In this document: piece after piece, positions 22,440 to 32,446 of the stretch
Numbering within the stretch: the first letter of the stretch is position 1
Layout of the letters: each line of letters starts with the position of its first letter
Assembly: GCA_025769875.1 (NCBI GenBank)
Contig: JAGFNK010000031.1
Coordinates: 164,557 to 228,556 of the forward strand
DNA length: 64,000 nucleotides
Source of the DNA: Russula earlei
Lineage: Eukaryota; Basidiomycota; Agaricomycetes; Russulales; Russulaceae
Direction: 5' to 3'
Notes under the pieces: model-generated
Database searches by the model: none
The model's input: the letters and a program-made list of their open reading frames with translations, nothing else
What the model was told of the DNA's origin: nothing
Made by a program: the position numbers and the translations under genes

Positions 22440-25400
22440 GTTGTGATGATGTTTGAAGTTGGGACCGTGGGCAGTGGTCTCTTTGTATGGTTTAATCAGG
22501 GAGTTATGGAAGACGGGATGTATTCTCCATGTCTTAGGTAGTTCTAGGGGTACATTGACCGGGTATGAGGTGACAACCTTGAAAGGTCCGTACTGTCAAG
22601 GGGCTATCTTAGCTTTCAGGTATGTTGTCTTCAGATTAGTGGCCTCTAGCCAGACCAAATCTCCTGCTTTGAATTGGTACTTGGGGAAATGGGAACTGGG
22701 TTGTCCCATTAGTGCCATGGCATAATGGAGGGAGGCTGCAACTTCCTCATATTTCAAAGGGGGCTTTATGAGTAGCACTGTGGGTGTGTGCATTATGAGC
22801 AAACTCCATGAAGGGGATTAGTTTGGCCCAGTTGTCTTGTTGGTGATTGCAGAAAATTCTCAAGTACTGTTCTAGTTCTTGATTGACTCTTTCTGTTTCT
22901 CCATCTGACTGAGGGTGGTATGCTGTACTAAGGGAGGACTTGACATTCAGTTTCCTCCATAGTTCCTGGGTAACTTTGGCTGCAAATTGGGGTCCTCGGT
23001 CGGAAATGATTTGAGTTGGTAGTCCCACTCATCTCCACACATTGTTCATGATTAGTGAGGTGGTATCTTCTGTGGTAATGGTCTTATGACATGGGGAAAT
23101 GATGGTAGCTTTGCTAAAGCAGTCCACCACCACTAGTAGGCTGTTGTACCCTTGAGAGGGGGGTAGGTTGACAATGAAGTCCATAGTAATGCTATCCCAT
23201 ATCTTGCCTGCCAGGGTGATAGGGACTAGAGGCACAGTAGTTGTTGGACTGGTTCTTTGTGCTTTGGCACATTGTGCAACCATCTACATAGCTTTTGACA
23301 AATGTCAGCATCCCTGGCCACCAGTAGTTATGACTTATTAGTTTGTAGGTCTTCCATTGACCTGGGTGGCTGGTGGCTAAGGAGTCATGGTGTACTTTGA
23401 GGACTGTATGCCTCAGTGCGTCTGACTTTGGGACATAGACTTTCCCTTTGAAGAGGATCAGTCCATCTTCCAGGTTCCAGTCTTGTAAGCCTTTTGTAAG
23501 GCGATGGGGGCCATTCTTTAGGATGGTTTCTAGGGCTGTTTGACTTCTGGGTCATACTCCTTGCTGGAGTGTAACTGTTTTCTGAGTTCAAAGTCCCCAA
23601 TGGGTTCTGTCATGGATGATCAGGTAGCTCTAATTTTGAAAAATTGTTGGTCCAGCAGGACCTTTGCATCATTTTCATGCATCCCCTCTTTATAGTCTGG
23701 CCACCTGGACAGACCATCTGCTTTGTTTTGGGTGCCCGGGTGATGTATGATGTGGAAATTGAATGTGCTGAGTAGTAAAGCCCATTGAGCTTGTCATTGG
23801 GTGAGCTTTTGCTTCATCATGAAGTATGTGAGGTTGTTGTGGTCCGTCCACAACTCTACTGGGTGTTTAGCCCCCTCCAAGTAATGTCGGAAATGCCAAA
23901 GGGAGGAGACTATAGCTAGAAGTTCTTTGTCATAGATCATATAGTTCTGTTGAGCTGGGTCCAATGATTTGGAGAAGTAAGCAACTGGGTGGTAATGGTT
24001 TAGTTCATCTGGTTGCTCCAAAATGGAGCTGACTGCAAAGTCGCTTGCATCACAGATTAAGTGAAATGGTCTAGAGTGGTCCAGTAGTGCTAAGATGGGT
24101 GCTTTTGTGAATGCTTCAATGAGGACACAGAAGGCTTTTCTTCTTCAGGTCCCTAATGGAATAGGTGATCCTTCTTGGTTAGGTTAAACAATGGGTGGGC
24201 TAGATGGGAGTATTGATGTATGAACTGTCTATAGAAGTTGCAAAAGCCTAAGAAAGGCTTGGACTTCGGTGACAATGGGTAGGGAGTTGGGCCATTGCGT
24301 TATGCCCACTAGTTTATCAGAGTCCATTGATATGCATCCTGGTGGATTGTGAAGCCACTTCTGGTGGCTAGGTACTGGATGGGACTGTTTGCCATGATGA
24401 AGTCGAAGGCGCTATACACTTCTCTGTGCTTTTTGAGTCGGTGCCATACATAAGGTGGGCCGCCTATTGTCGCTTGTAAGAATCTTGTTGACGTCTCCGA
24501 TGTGTCCATTGTTTACGTGCTAATCCTTAGTTATGTGTTATGTTGTCATGTATTAGTGGCTGTGCCACTTAAGGATTCCAAGGTATACCATCAACATGCC
24601 CACTCACCTTTGTGATTAATGTGCTAGCGATGTTGGTTTCATGTAATCGTTGCCATGTAAGATGTTTCGTTGCAAGACCGACAGTTGAACATAATATAGG
24701 CGTTTTGAAAAGGCACGAGGGCGGGTGTGACGCGTTAAAGGCTGCTTAGTGTTTTCATCCACCTTGTTGGAGTTGGAGTTTTATAATCCCCATCGATGTC
24801 AAACTTGGTGAAGTAATTGTGCCCCCAGCAGTTTTGTCAATAAGATCCGGGATCAAATGGGTAGGGGGTAGGCATCTTTAATAGTGTCAGTATTAAGACT
24901 TTGATAGTCTTGTATGGGGCGTAGGGCACCACCTTTCTTTTCTACAAAGAAGAAGGGGCTATCTATTGGTGCTTTAGAGGGGCGAATAGTTCCTCTCTTG
25001 AGGTGTTTGTCTAGGTATTCTTTCAATGCTACTAACTCCTTCGGAGTGAGCCTATAGATGCTGCAGTCCTTACGTGTGGCCTCTGGTTTGAGGTTAATGG
25101 CATGATCCCATGGTGCATGAGCAGGGAGGCGTTGGGAGGCCTGTTCATCAAATATGCTTTGCCAGAGCTTAAACTCAGTCAGGATTAGTTCTGCAAGGGA
25201 TTGTGTTGGCTGGTTATCTTGTGCCAGTTTGGTAGATGTCGTACTCTTTGCGTGGATGTGTAATGGATGGTGCTGGAAAGCATTATGAATCTGTTGGTCA
25301 ACAAGGGGATCTTCTTTATCCATAGTATCATGAAATATCAAGGCTGCTACTTGTTTGAATGGTGGTTCTTCATCTTCTGGGAAGGTGAGGGCTATTATTG

Positions 25401-25930
25401 ACCCTCCGCATGTACTGTGAGTTGATGGGACCATGATGGAGGGTTGTGTCATTACACATGTTGCTGGGCAGTTTTGTAAAGTGATAGTGTCATTGGTCCA
25501 ATTTATGTCTGGGTTGTGGTGTCTTAACCAGTCCATGCCCAGGATAATGTCATGGTCCTCTATGTTGGTAACAAGGAACTCTGCTTGTTCATCATGTGTG
25601 CCTCCTATTGCCTTGATTTGGAGTTGTTGGATGGTGCTATATCTGATTAAGCCATTAGTGTTTGCGGTGCCATCCACATTTTGTGCTGGTAAAGGCTTTT
25701 GCAAGCTACGAAGGTGGAGGTTATGTTGGTTCACGAATTGTTCATGAATTATCATTCCTTCTGCCCCACTGTCTATGAGGGCACTTGCACCAATTTCTTC
25801 GCCACTGATTTTCCTCACAAGTGTTACTTTCAAGGCTATGGAAGGGGATCTTATATTCTTTGTAAAGACTTTGGGGTAATTGGTTTGTACAGGTATAGTG
25901 GCAATCTGTACTGTAGTCCTTAGCGGTGCA
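22440..25930 (-). pseudogene. Element 1: Ty3/Gypsy pol remnant
   Basis: Reading leftward on the minus strand: aspartic protease (LIDSGAEGMIIHEQF, about 25740-25800), reverse transcriptase start (RGTIRPSKAPIDSPFFFVEKKGG, about 24900-25000), RNase H (DASDFAV-like and LDPAQQNYMIYDKELLAIVSSLWHFRHYL, about 23800-24060) and integrase ([39 protein letters not shown], about 22800-23280). It is about 70 percent identical in protein to elements 2 and 3. Stops and shifts are frequent. The RT core with the YxDD motif is not readable (24390-24770). The left end is truncated before the chromodomain and 3' LTR. Confidence 0.75.
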
Positions 25931-25943
25931 CTAAGGGGTTCTA

Positions 25944-26242
25944 TTAAAAATCCATAGGGGCAGAATGAGGACGCAGAATGTTAGCGGTGAGACTCTCTCA
26001 CCAAGTTACCAGGGATGCAATAGGAACTGGGTCAGTTTCCTTCTGTTTGGGTTGTTCCTCCTGAATGGTAGCCGAGTGGACTGCTGTCTGCGAGGACTGT
26101 CCAGGGTGGCGAGTACGATTAGCGGCTTTCTTGGACCTGCAGTCTTTTGCCATATGGTTGGGTTTGCTGCAGTAGTAGCACAGTTTCAGTTCTGTGTGGC
26201 ATTGTTTCTCCACCTTGGTGAGAGTATTACGTGGAGCATTGG
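25944..26242 (-). pseudogene. Element 1: gag C-terminus with zinc knuckle
   Basis: Encodes LCYYCSKPNHMAKDC, a CCHC zinc knuckle, followed by a basic linker, matching the gag end of elements 2 and 3. The gag stop TAA at 25944-25946 is preceded by the same ATGGATTTT context as in the other copies. The gag is cut on its 5' side by an LTR fragment at 26243. Confidence 0.7.
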
Positions 26243-26697
26243 TGTTCCAATGCACGTGGACAGTAATGGCTCTTACTCATCAATAAGAGCCTTCCTACTC
26301 AGCAGCTTACTGAGCATGACTGAGCATGCTCAGTAAGCATACTCCAACTTCTTACTCATCCAGCAATAGTGCTTGATAACAAGGTTATGACTTGTTCCCT
26401 ATTTAGCAGTTCTCCTGTAGTATATAAGCGCTCAATAAAGTAGCAGACAGTCTTCAGACTGTCCATTTGTTTATGGCACTCTCTATCCCTGGGATACTCC
26501 TTTAAGGACCATCCCCTTGTGATCATTCTGGCCTCTTCCCTGCATAACTTCTCAATACTACCAGTGACTGTACCCCTTTGGTACTTGGCACTGCTTTGGA
26601 CCCTGCTTCTCGCTCACACTGTCTGGGATGTCTATCGACTCATCTTTGAACTTCTCCCTCACTCTTGAACTGGATTGTTCAACAGTGAGTCTTGACA
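26243..26697 (+). repeat. Family-2 LTR, partial copy
   Basis: Matches the right half of the nested LTR at 31122-32083 and ends in the same GTGAGTCTTGACA. It has TATATAAGCGCTCAATAAA (promoter-like) near 26418 and a 14-bp inverted repeat at 26305-26338. No matching target duplication was found (ATTGG left, GACCC right), so it is truncated or rearranged. Confidence 0.6.
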
Positions 26698-26803
26698 GAC
26701 CCTTGGCTCATGGGCTACTTCTATCTGTACCAGTCCTTATGCCACAGGCAATAAGGGTCTTTGCAGAAGTAGGGGTGTTCTAAGGAGTGACGATGTTCTT
26801 CTG

Positions 26804-27642
26804 GTGTGTGTCAAGACACGTACTGCTGATCACTAAGGACTCAGGAGCAGGTGGGCAGGGGTCAGAACAGATGATACGCGGCGTAAACGGCGTTGAACAG
26901 GAGGACGAGCCAAACGACTAGAAGATACCAGATGGGGACTGGTATGTGTTGCAAGAGGCAGAGGCGAAGAGTAGAGGCCAGTGCAGCGAGGGACTTTAAA
27001 CAAGGCGGTCGTTGAAGAGTACCTTGAAGACGAGGGAAGGCTTTAGACTGAGCAGTCACAGGGGAGTACCCAGGAAGTGGAGAGTATCACAAATGGACAG
27101 TCTGATGACTGCCATGCTTCATTGGGGCTTATATACAGTGTACAGGGTCGATTACAAAGACCTGGGACTATTCTAGACTCTTTGGTACCATCCAATAGGA
27201 CTACAGAGGCATAAACTTGCTTGTGTCAAGTTTCAGGCTTACTGAGCGCATTACTGATCATTGTGGAGTGATGACATCATTATGATGTCACTGTGGAGCG
27301 CTTAGTGAGCCTATGAGGTCACTGTGGAGTCGCTCAGTCAGCCATGATGTCATTGGAGCCTTGATGACGTCAGATGATTTATGCAACAGTTTCTAAGAGT
27401 TTGTGCCGCTGTTTCGGGTCCATGGTGGCTGAGTGGCCATGTGGTTGCCACGCGATGATTACCCGATTAGGAAACTGGTGCCTGGTCGTGTTATAGTGCC
27501 TTTTGCAATAGCAATATCTTGTACCGCAGGAGGGATAGCCCAGAAAATGGAAGGGAGTCGGTAATGCAAAGTGAGAGAGGTTTTTCTTGAGTAAAATAGG
27601 ACAATCTTCGGCCAGGACTTGGCCTTGGTTCGTAACAGTGTG
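26804..27642 (-). mobile_element. Solo LTR of the element 2/3 family with target duplication
   Basis: An 829-bp LTR (26809-27637) runs from TGTCAAGACACGTACTGC to GGTTCGTAACA and is flanked by GTGTG on both sides (26804-26808 and 27638-27642). It is nearly identical to LTRs at 30412, 40236 and 47564. A solo LTR is the product of recombination between the two LTRs of an inserted element. It splits element 1 between its gag and ORF C. Confidence 0.9.
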
Positions 27643-27930
27643 TGATAGTAGATGCGTCTGATAAAGCATATAGGTTTGTAAAGGTTCTCCCCCTTTACAA
27701 CCTCTGCATACATTGCTGGTTGAATGGTGGGCTATGGGTCCCAAGACTTGGGCCAGACGTGAGTATAGTGCCAATCCTTATGCCAGTAGCAGTAGGGATC
27801 CTTGCAATAGAATGATAGTTCAAAAAGGTGTTGATCTCTTCTTGTAAGATGGAAGATTCACCTCCTGTGGTCATGTGGTTTGTAAAGGTTTTCACCTTTA
27901 ACTACTTCTGCATAGGTGGCTACTAGGATC
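27643..27930 (-). pseudogene. Element 1: gag N-terminal remnant
   Basis: After the ORF C stop an ATG-led frame (about 27870 leftward, MTTGGESSILQEEIN) resembles the acidic gag start of element 2. It is soon disrupted. A direct repeat (TTGTAAAGGTT...CCTTTA) occurs at about 27672 and 27880. Confidence 0.4.
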
Positions 27931-28440
27931 CTATAGGGGTACGACAGTCCAGTGAGTTGTGTCCCACAGGTATGTGACAGTGTATGCTGGTAGTAGTGTG
28001 GGTATGCCCTGTTGTTGGACCTGGAGGTTTTGACTGATGCGGAAGTATTCTTCTGTGACACCAGAGTATGTTATTGCTATGCAGCCTTTCCACAGGAAGC
28101 CTTCAAAGTCTAAGGGGTGCAGGGCGAACTGGCTGATTTCTTCTAGGGGGTGATCTATGTGAACAAAAGCTTGCGTTCGAGCATGCCACAGTTCTTTGCA
28201 ATGACTCTTGAAGTCTAATAATTCCCTATGCATCCTACGAGGTAGTACTGATCCTAAGTATGCTAACTCTGGGGAGTAGCACCATAAACCAACTATGGAA
28301 CCAGGGGGTGACTGGCTACTACTTGAGTGTTCTACTAAAGGAGTAGCAAAGGGAGTTAAAAGTTGATCAGTAAACGGAAGGGGAGCTGGAATAACTGGGG
28401 GAAGTAAGAGGCAATGGGCAATCTACTCAGGAGCTTAAAA
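27931..28440 (-). pseudogene. Element 1: ORF C (unknown retroelement protein)
   Basis: C-terminal 100 residues are open (27931-28233) and upstream homology continues (PFATPLVEHS, CYSPELAYL) to about 28440. Compared with ORF C of elements 2 and 3 it shares RELLDFKSHC/RELIEFKNYC, EISQFA...P.(D/E)FEGFLWK, VTEEYFRI and a final YTVTYLWDTTHWTVV. No known domain is recognised. Conservation of sequence and order with the two other copies argues that it is a real gene of the element. Confidence 0.6.
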
Positions 28441-29411
28441 CTGCAGAAGCAGAGCGGCGGCCTCTTTGTCTGTGAGAGGGTGCCAGAGTGGTTGGTACAG
28501 GAGATGTCTATCTCTAGGGCTCCACTGGTTAATACCTGGTGGTGTAGGGGGAGTGTCTGGGCGGTAGCCACAATTGCACACCTCTCTGAGGCAGAGGCAA
28601 GAGGCTGGGTGAGTTGGAGTCAGGGACCAGTGGGTGATAAGGCTACTTGCCGGGGTTCATCTGGTTACAGGGGTGAGTGGCTGGCTGATGGTGGAGAGTT
28701 CCTCCAGGACAGGGGGTCCGGAGTACACTGTTGGAGGTGGAGAGTATAGCACTGTGGGGTCTATGAGGTTCTGAGGGGCATCAATGATACTGTGAGTCCA
28801 TGTCGCTTCAATCCAGTTGTAGATGTATCTTCTTCCCTCCACATATGCTAGTTGGAGGGTAGCTTGTCCCTCTCGTATGAACCTATTCAGATGGAGGTAG
28901 TTGCACTGTACAGCAATGTGCACATGGGTGAGGGTGAATAAGGACAAGTAGTAGGATGCTTGTCCTTCTAGTAGCTCCTGGATGAGGGCATAATGCTGGG
29001 GCAAGATGACTTCAGTCCAAAGCCTCTCATTGCTGTCCATGAGGGTGAGGATGTCGGTGGGATGTCCTTCGAAGTCCCTTGAATTTGAGAGGTGCCAGAA
29101 CAACAGCTGACATTGTGTGGGCTCAACGAGATGATTTAAAGTGTTGATGAACAGGTCATATTGTGTCTGGTTGAGGATTTGTCCAAACAGGAGGAGGCCT
29201 ACCAAATCTCAGAGGATGTATGCATTGTGTGACCAAACATCAATGTTTTGGCAGTCATAGATGTTGACTGTGGAGATCAGGGGGAAGTAGATGTCCTGAA
29301 GGATGGGAAGGTGGTTGGCAATGAGCTCTCTCTGGTGGAGGATTGTGTTGTCCACAGAGTCATATTCGGAGTCAGTGCTTGGGTTGGGGGAAACTGTGAA
29401 ATGTGGAGGCA
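28441..29411 (-). pseudogene. Element 1: ORF B (unknown), start made by splicing
   Basis: The frame begins TG-CCT-CCA-CAT at 29411, directly after an AG acceptor; splicing out 29412-29460 (49 nt) joins an upstream A to make ATG. It reads MPPHFTVSPNPSTDSEYD..., with one TGA at about 29209-29211, then LLLFGQILNQ, LLFWHLSNSRDFEG, LWTEVILPQHYALI, YLHLNRFIREGQATLQLAY, all aligned with ORF B of elements 2 and 3. The Cys-containing end (CNCGYRPDTPPTPPG) is reached after a frame change. Function unknown. Confidence 0.62.
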
Positions 29412-29460
29412 CTACAGATACTTTGATTTGACGGTCTAGTGTTACAAGGGTAGTTCTTAC

Positions 29461-30340
29461 TTTTAAGAACTATGCACTAGGAAGCGATGTTGATAATACT
29501 TGGGCAAAGGGGATCCAAGGTGAGCAGAGGGTTCAAGGGTAGATGGGGTAGAAAGCAAAAGCGAGCTAAGGCAGGGTAAAGACGGAGGTTGTCAAGGGTA
29601 TTTGAGTAAGCGTTCTCGAATGATATATATCCTCCCTCAGCCACCCTTAAGTAAGCATATGAGTAATAGACCCTGCCATCAAGGAAGTCATGATTGGAAG
29701 TAATGAGAAAAGATCCTTGATAAGCAAAGCGATAAACAGGGGCCAATGTTTCCAAATGGCGACGTATAGATGAGTTGATTAAGTAATGAAGGCGACCAAA
29801 GGGGAAGTCTATATCCAGAGGGTGTATGCCTATGGAGCTACACACCTCGAAGCTTGCTAGGTTAAATTGCCTGACAAGGTCAGGATTGGTAGGCAACACT
29901 GCAAAAGTGTGGGCAGTTTTGGCCCAAAAGGGGGAAACAAAGGAGTCGGTGGATGGTCACTGGAGCAAGTGACCTATAGTAGGGATAGTGGAAAGGGCAT
30001 CACGTTGTCCTGCTTCCTCCAAAGGGTGCCAGTGTTCAAGTTTGTTTTGTTGAACACAGTAAACTTGAAATTGATGAGGGTGAAAGGCATATTCTGCACA
30101 GTCGGGGGGATTGAAGAAGCCTTGCGGAATGGGGGGAAGGTTTTCTTGTTTGGAAGAGGGGTTGTCTTCAATGTAAGTCCCTGGAAGGGGAAGTACTGCA
30201 ATAGGGGGAAGTCCGGGTGGCAGAGATAACCCCGGAACCAAGGGGAAAGATTGAGGGAGGGAGAGGAGTTGGATGTCGGGAGTGTGAGGCTCCGGAGACC
30301 CAGCAGTAGGGACGTTGTCAGACACTTGGTGGGTTGACTG
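29461..30340 (-). pseudogene. Element 1: ORF A (unknown)
   Basis: Homologous to ORF A of elements 2 and 3: P.P.GF...PPDCAEYAFHPHQFQVY, HTFAV, FEVCSSIGIHPLDIDFPFGRLHYLINSS, YRFAYQGSFLITSNHDFLDGRVYYSYAYL, LRLYPALARFCFLPHLPLNPL. One TGA interrupts it near 29955. The putative start, TG-TCT-GAC-AAC after CACCAAG at about 30330, again looks like an acceptor that would supply ATG by splicing. No known domain recognised. Confidence 0.6.
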
Positions 30341-30356
30341 GTCAGCACAGGTTGGT

Positions 30357-30411
30357 AGAGACTGTCCAGAAGTCAAGACTCACTGTTGAACAATCCAGTT
30401 CAAGAGCAAGC
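30357..30411 (-). repeat. Element 1: primer-binding site and 5' LTR relic (family 2)
   Basis: On the minus strand the sequence TCTGGACAGTCTCT (30357-30370) is the putative primer-binding site, shared with elements 2 and 3. Next to it lie 41 bp that are the inverted end of the family-2 LTR (compare 26657-26697 and 32044-32083). Element 1 therefore had a family-2 LTR, now cut by the insertion at 30412. Confidence 0.6.
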
Positions 30412-32207
30412 TGTCAAGACACGTACTGCTGATCACTAAGGACTCAGGAGCAGGTGGGCAAAGGTCGGAACAGATGGTACGCGGCGAAGGCGGCGTTGAA
30501 CAGGAGGACGAGCCAAACGACAAGGAGGTACCAGATGGGGACTGGTAGGTGTTGCAAGAGGCAGAGGCGAAGACTGGAGGCCAGTGCAGCGAAGGGGCTT
30601 TAGACAAGGCAGTCGTTGAAGAGTACCTTGGAGGCGAGGGAAGTCTTTAAACTGAGCGGTCACAGGGGAGTACCCAGGAGTATGAGAGTATCACAAATGG
30701 ACAGTCTGACGACTGCCATGCTTCATTGGGGCTTATATACAGTGTACAGGGTCGATTACAAAGACCTGGGACTATTCTAGACTCTTTGATACCACCCAAT
30801 AGGACTACAGAGGCATAAACTTGCTTGTGTCAAGTTTCAGGCTTACTGAGCGCATTACTGATCATTGTGGAGCGATGACATCATTATGATGTCACTGTGG
30901 AGCGCTTAGTGAGCCTATGAGGTCACTGTGGAGTCGCTCAGTCAGCTATGATGTCATTGGAGCCTGGATGACGTCAGATGATTTATGCAACAGTTTCTAA
31001 GGGTTTGTGCCACTGTTTCGGGTCCTTGGTGGCTGGGTGGCCATGTGGCTGCCACGCGATGATTACCCGATTAGGAAACGGGTGCCTGGTCGAGTTATAG
31101 TGCCTTTGCAATAGCGATATCTGTCATGAACCATTCTCCAGAGAGGGCCCTTAAAGGACCCTTCCTTATAGGAGGAAACCTGGTCTCTATGGTGTCACCC
31201 TGTTCACACGAGCAAAAGGGGTGAGTAGAGGTGTCCACAATATCGCGCGCGCATTGTTGCGCGAGCGATTCTTGGCACAATCGACATACAGCAAGCCCCA
31301 CTTAAAAGCAACCCTTCTAGCAACAAAAGACAGTATTAGGGCCTTCCTAAGGACCCTTTGGAACGACCCTAGAAGCTCTACTATAGGCACTAACCTAGTA
31401 TCAAAGACCCCACAACGCGTTATTAGACCAACTCTAATAACTATAGAACGAACTATAAGGCAACACTAAGGACCTTAATAAGAGTATTAGGGTCGACTCT
31501 AGGGACCCTAATAGAACTATATAAGGGCCTTATAAAGATAACACTATTCCCTGACCAAACTACAAGTCCTCAAATGACCGGCCCTAAACTAACTAACAGG
31601 AAATGAATCAGGTGCTCGCACGTGCACTAAAGCAATGAACACGTGGACAATGGAAGCTCTTACTCATCAAAGGAGCCTTCTTACTCAGCAGCTTACTGAG
31701 CATGACTGAGCATGCTCAGTAAGCGTCCTCCGACTTCTTACTCATCACTCTACTGTGCTTGATAACAAGGTTATGACTTGTTCCATATTCAGCAGTTCTC
31801 TTGTAGTATATAAGCACTCAATAAAGTAGCGGACAGTCCTCAGACTGTCCATTTGTTTACGGCACTCTCCATCCCTGGGATACTCCTTTAAGGACCGTCC
31901 CCTTGTGACCACTCTGGCCTCTTCCCTGTGTGATTGTTCTACTCTCACAGTAACAATACCCCTCTGGTATTTGTTACTACTCTGGACTTTACTCCTTGCC
32001 CACGCCGTCTTGGACGTCTACCGACTCGTCTTCAAGCTTATCCCTCGCTCTTGAACTGGATAGTTCAACAGTGAGTCTTGACAATATCTTGCACTGCAAG
32101 GGGGATAGCCCAGAAAACGGAAGGGAGTTGGTAATGCAAAATGAGAGAGGTCTCTCTTGAGTGAAATAGGACCATCTACGGTCAGGACTTGGCCTTGGTT
32201 CGTAACA
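30412..32207 (-). mobile_element. 3' LTR of the composite element (with nested insertion)
   Basis: LTR sequence 30412-31121 continues at 32084-32207, ending GGTTCGTAACA. The break is a nested LTR at 31122-32083. The left flank CAAGC (30407-30411) equals the right flank of the LTR at 47564-48393, so these two LTRs bound one insertion. The inner side carries a purine tract (TAAAGAGGGGATGAA on the minus strand, 32208-32222), the expected plus-strand primer. Confidence 0.88.
31117..32088 (+). mobile_element. Nested family-2 solo LTR (962 bp) with target duplication
   Basis: Begins TGTCATGAACC at 31122, ends GAGTCTTGACA at 32083, and is flanked by ATATC on both sides (31117-31121, 32084-32088). 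It contains TATATAAGCACTCAATAAA near 31808 and a 14-bp inverted repeat (31691-31724). It inserted into the LTR that starts at 30412 and is thus younger than it. Confidence 0.88.
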
Positions 32208-32446
32208 TTCATCCCCTCTTTATAGACTTGTTGCTCCTGCAACGGTAGGGACTTGTTTCTTTGGGAGGTGGAGTAGTTTGCATATGAAAAGTCGAAGTCT
32301 GTTTGTTCGTGGGGAATTCTTTCTTGTTTTATGGATTGCTTTGGGGATAGCTGTAGTCGATTGAGTGCATGTGATCGCAGGGGTTCTTTGAGAAGTTCGT
32401 TGGTAACAAGGATAAAGGTAGTCGTCGACAGAGGTCATGATGAGAG

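Noticed and set aside
26243..26697. A further solo LTR with target duplication
   Set aside because: Flanks ATTGG and GACCC do not match and the left half of the LTR is missing.
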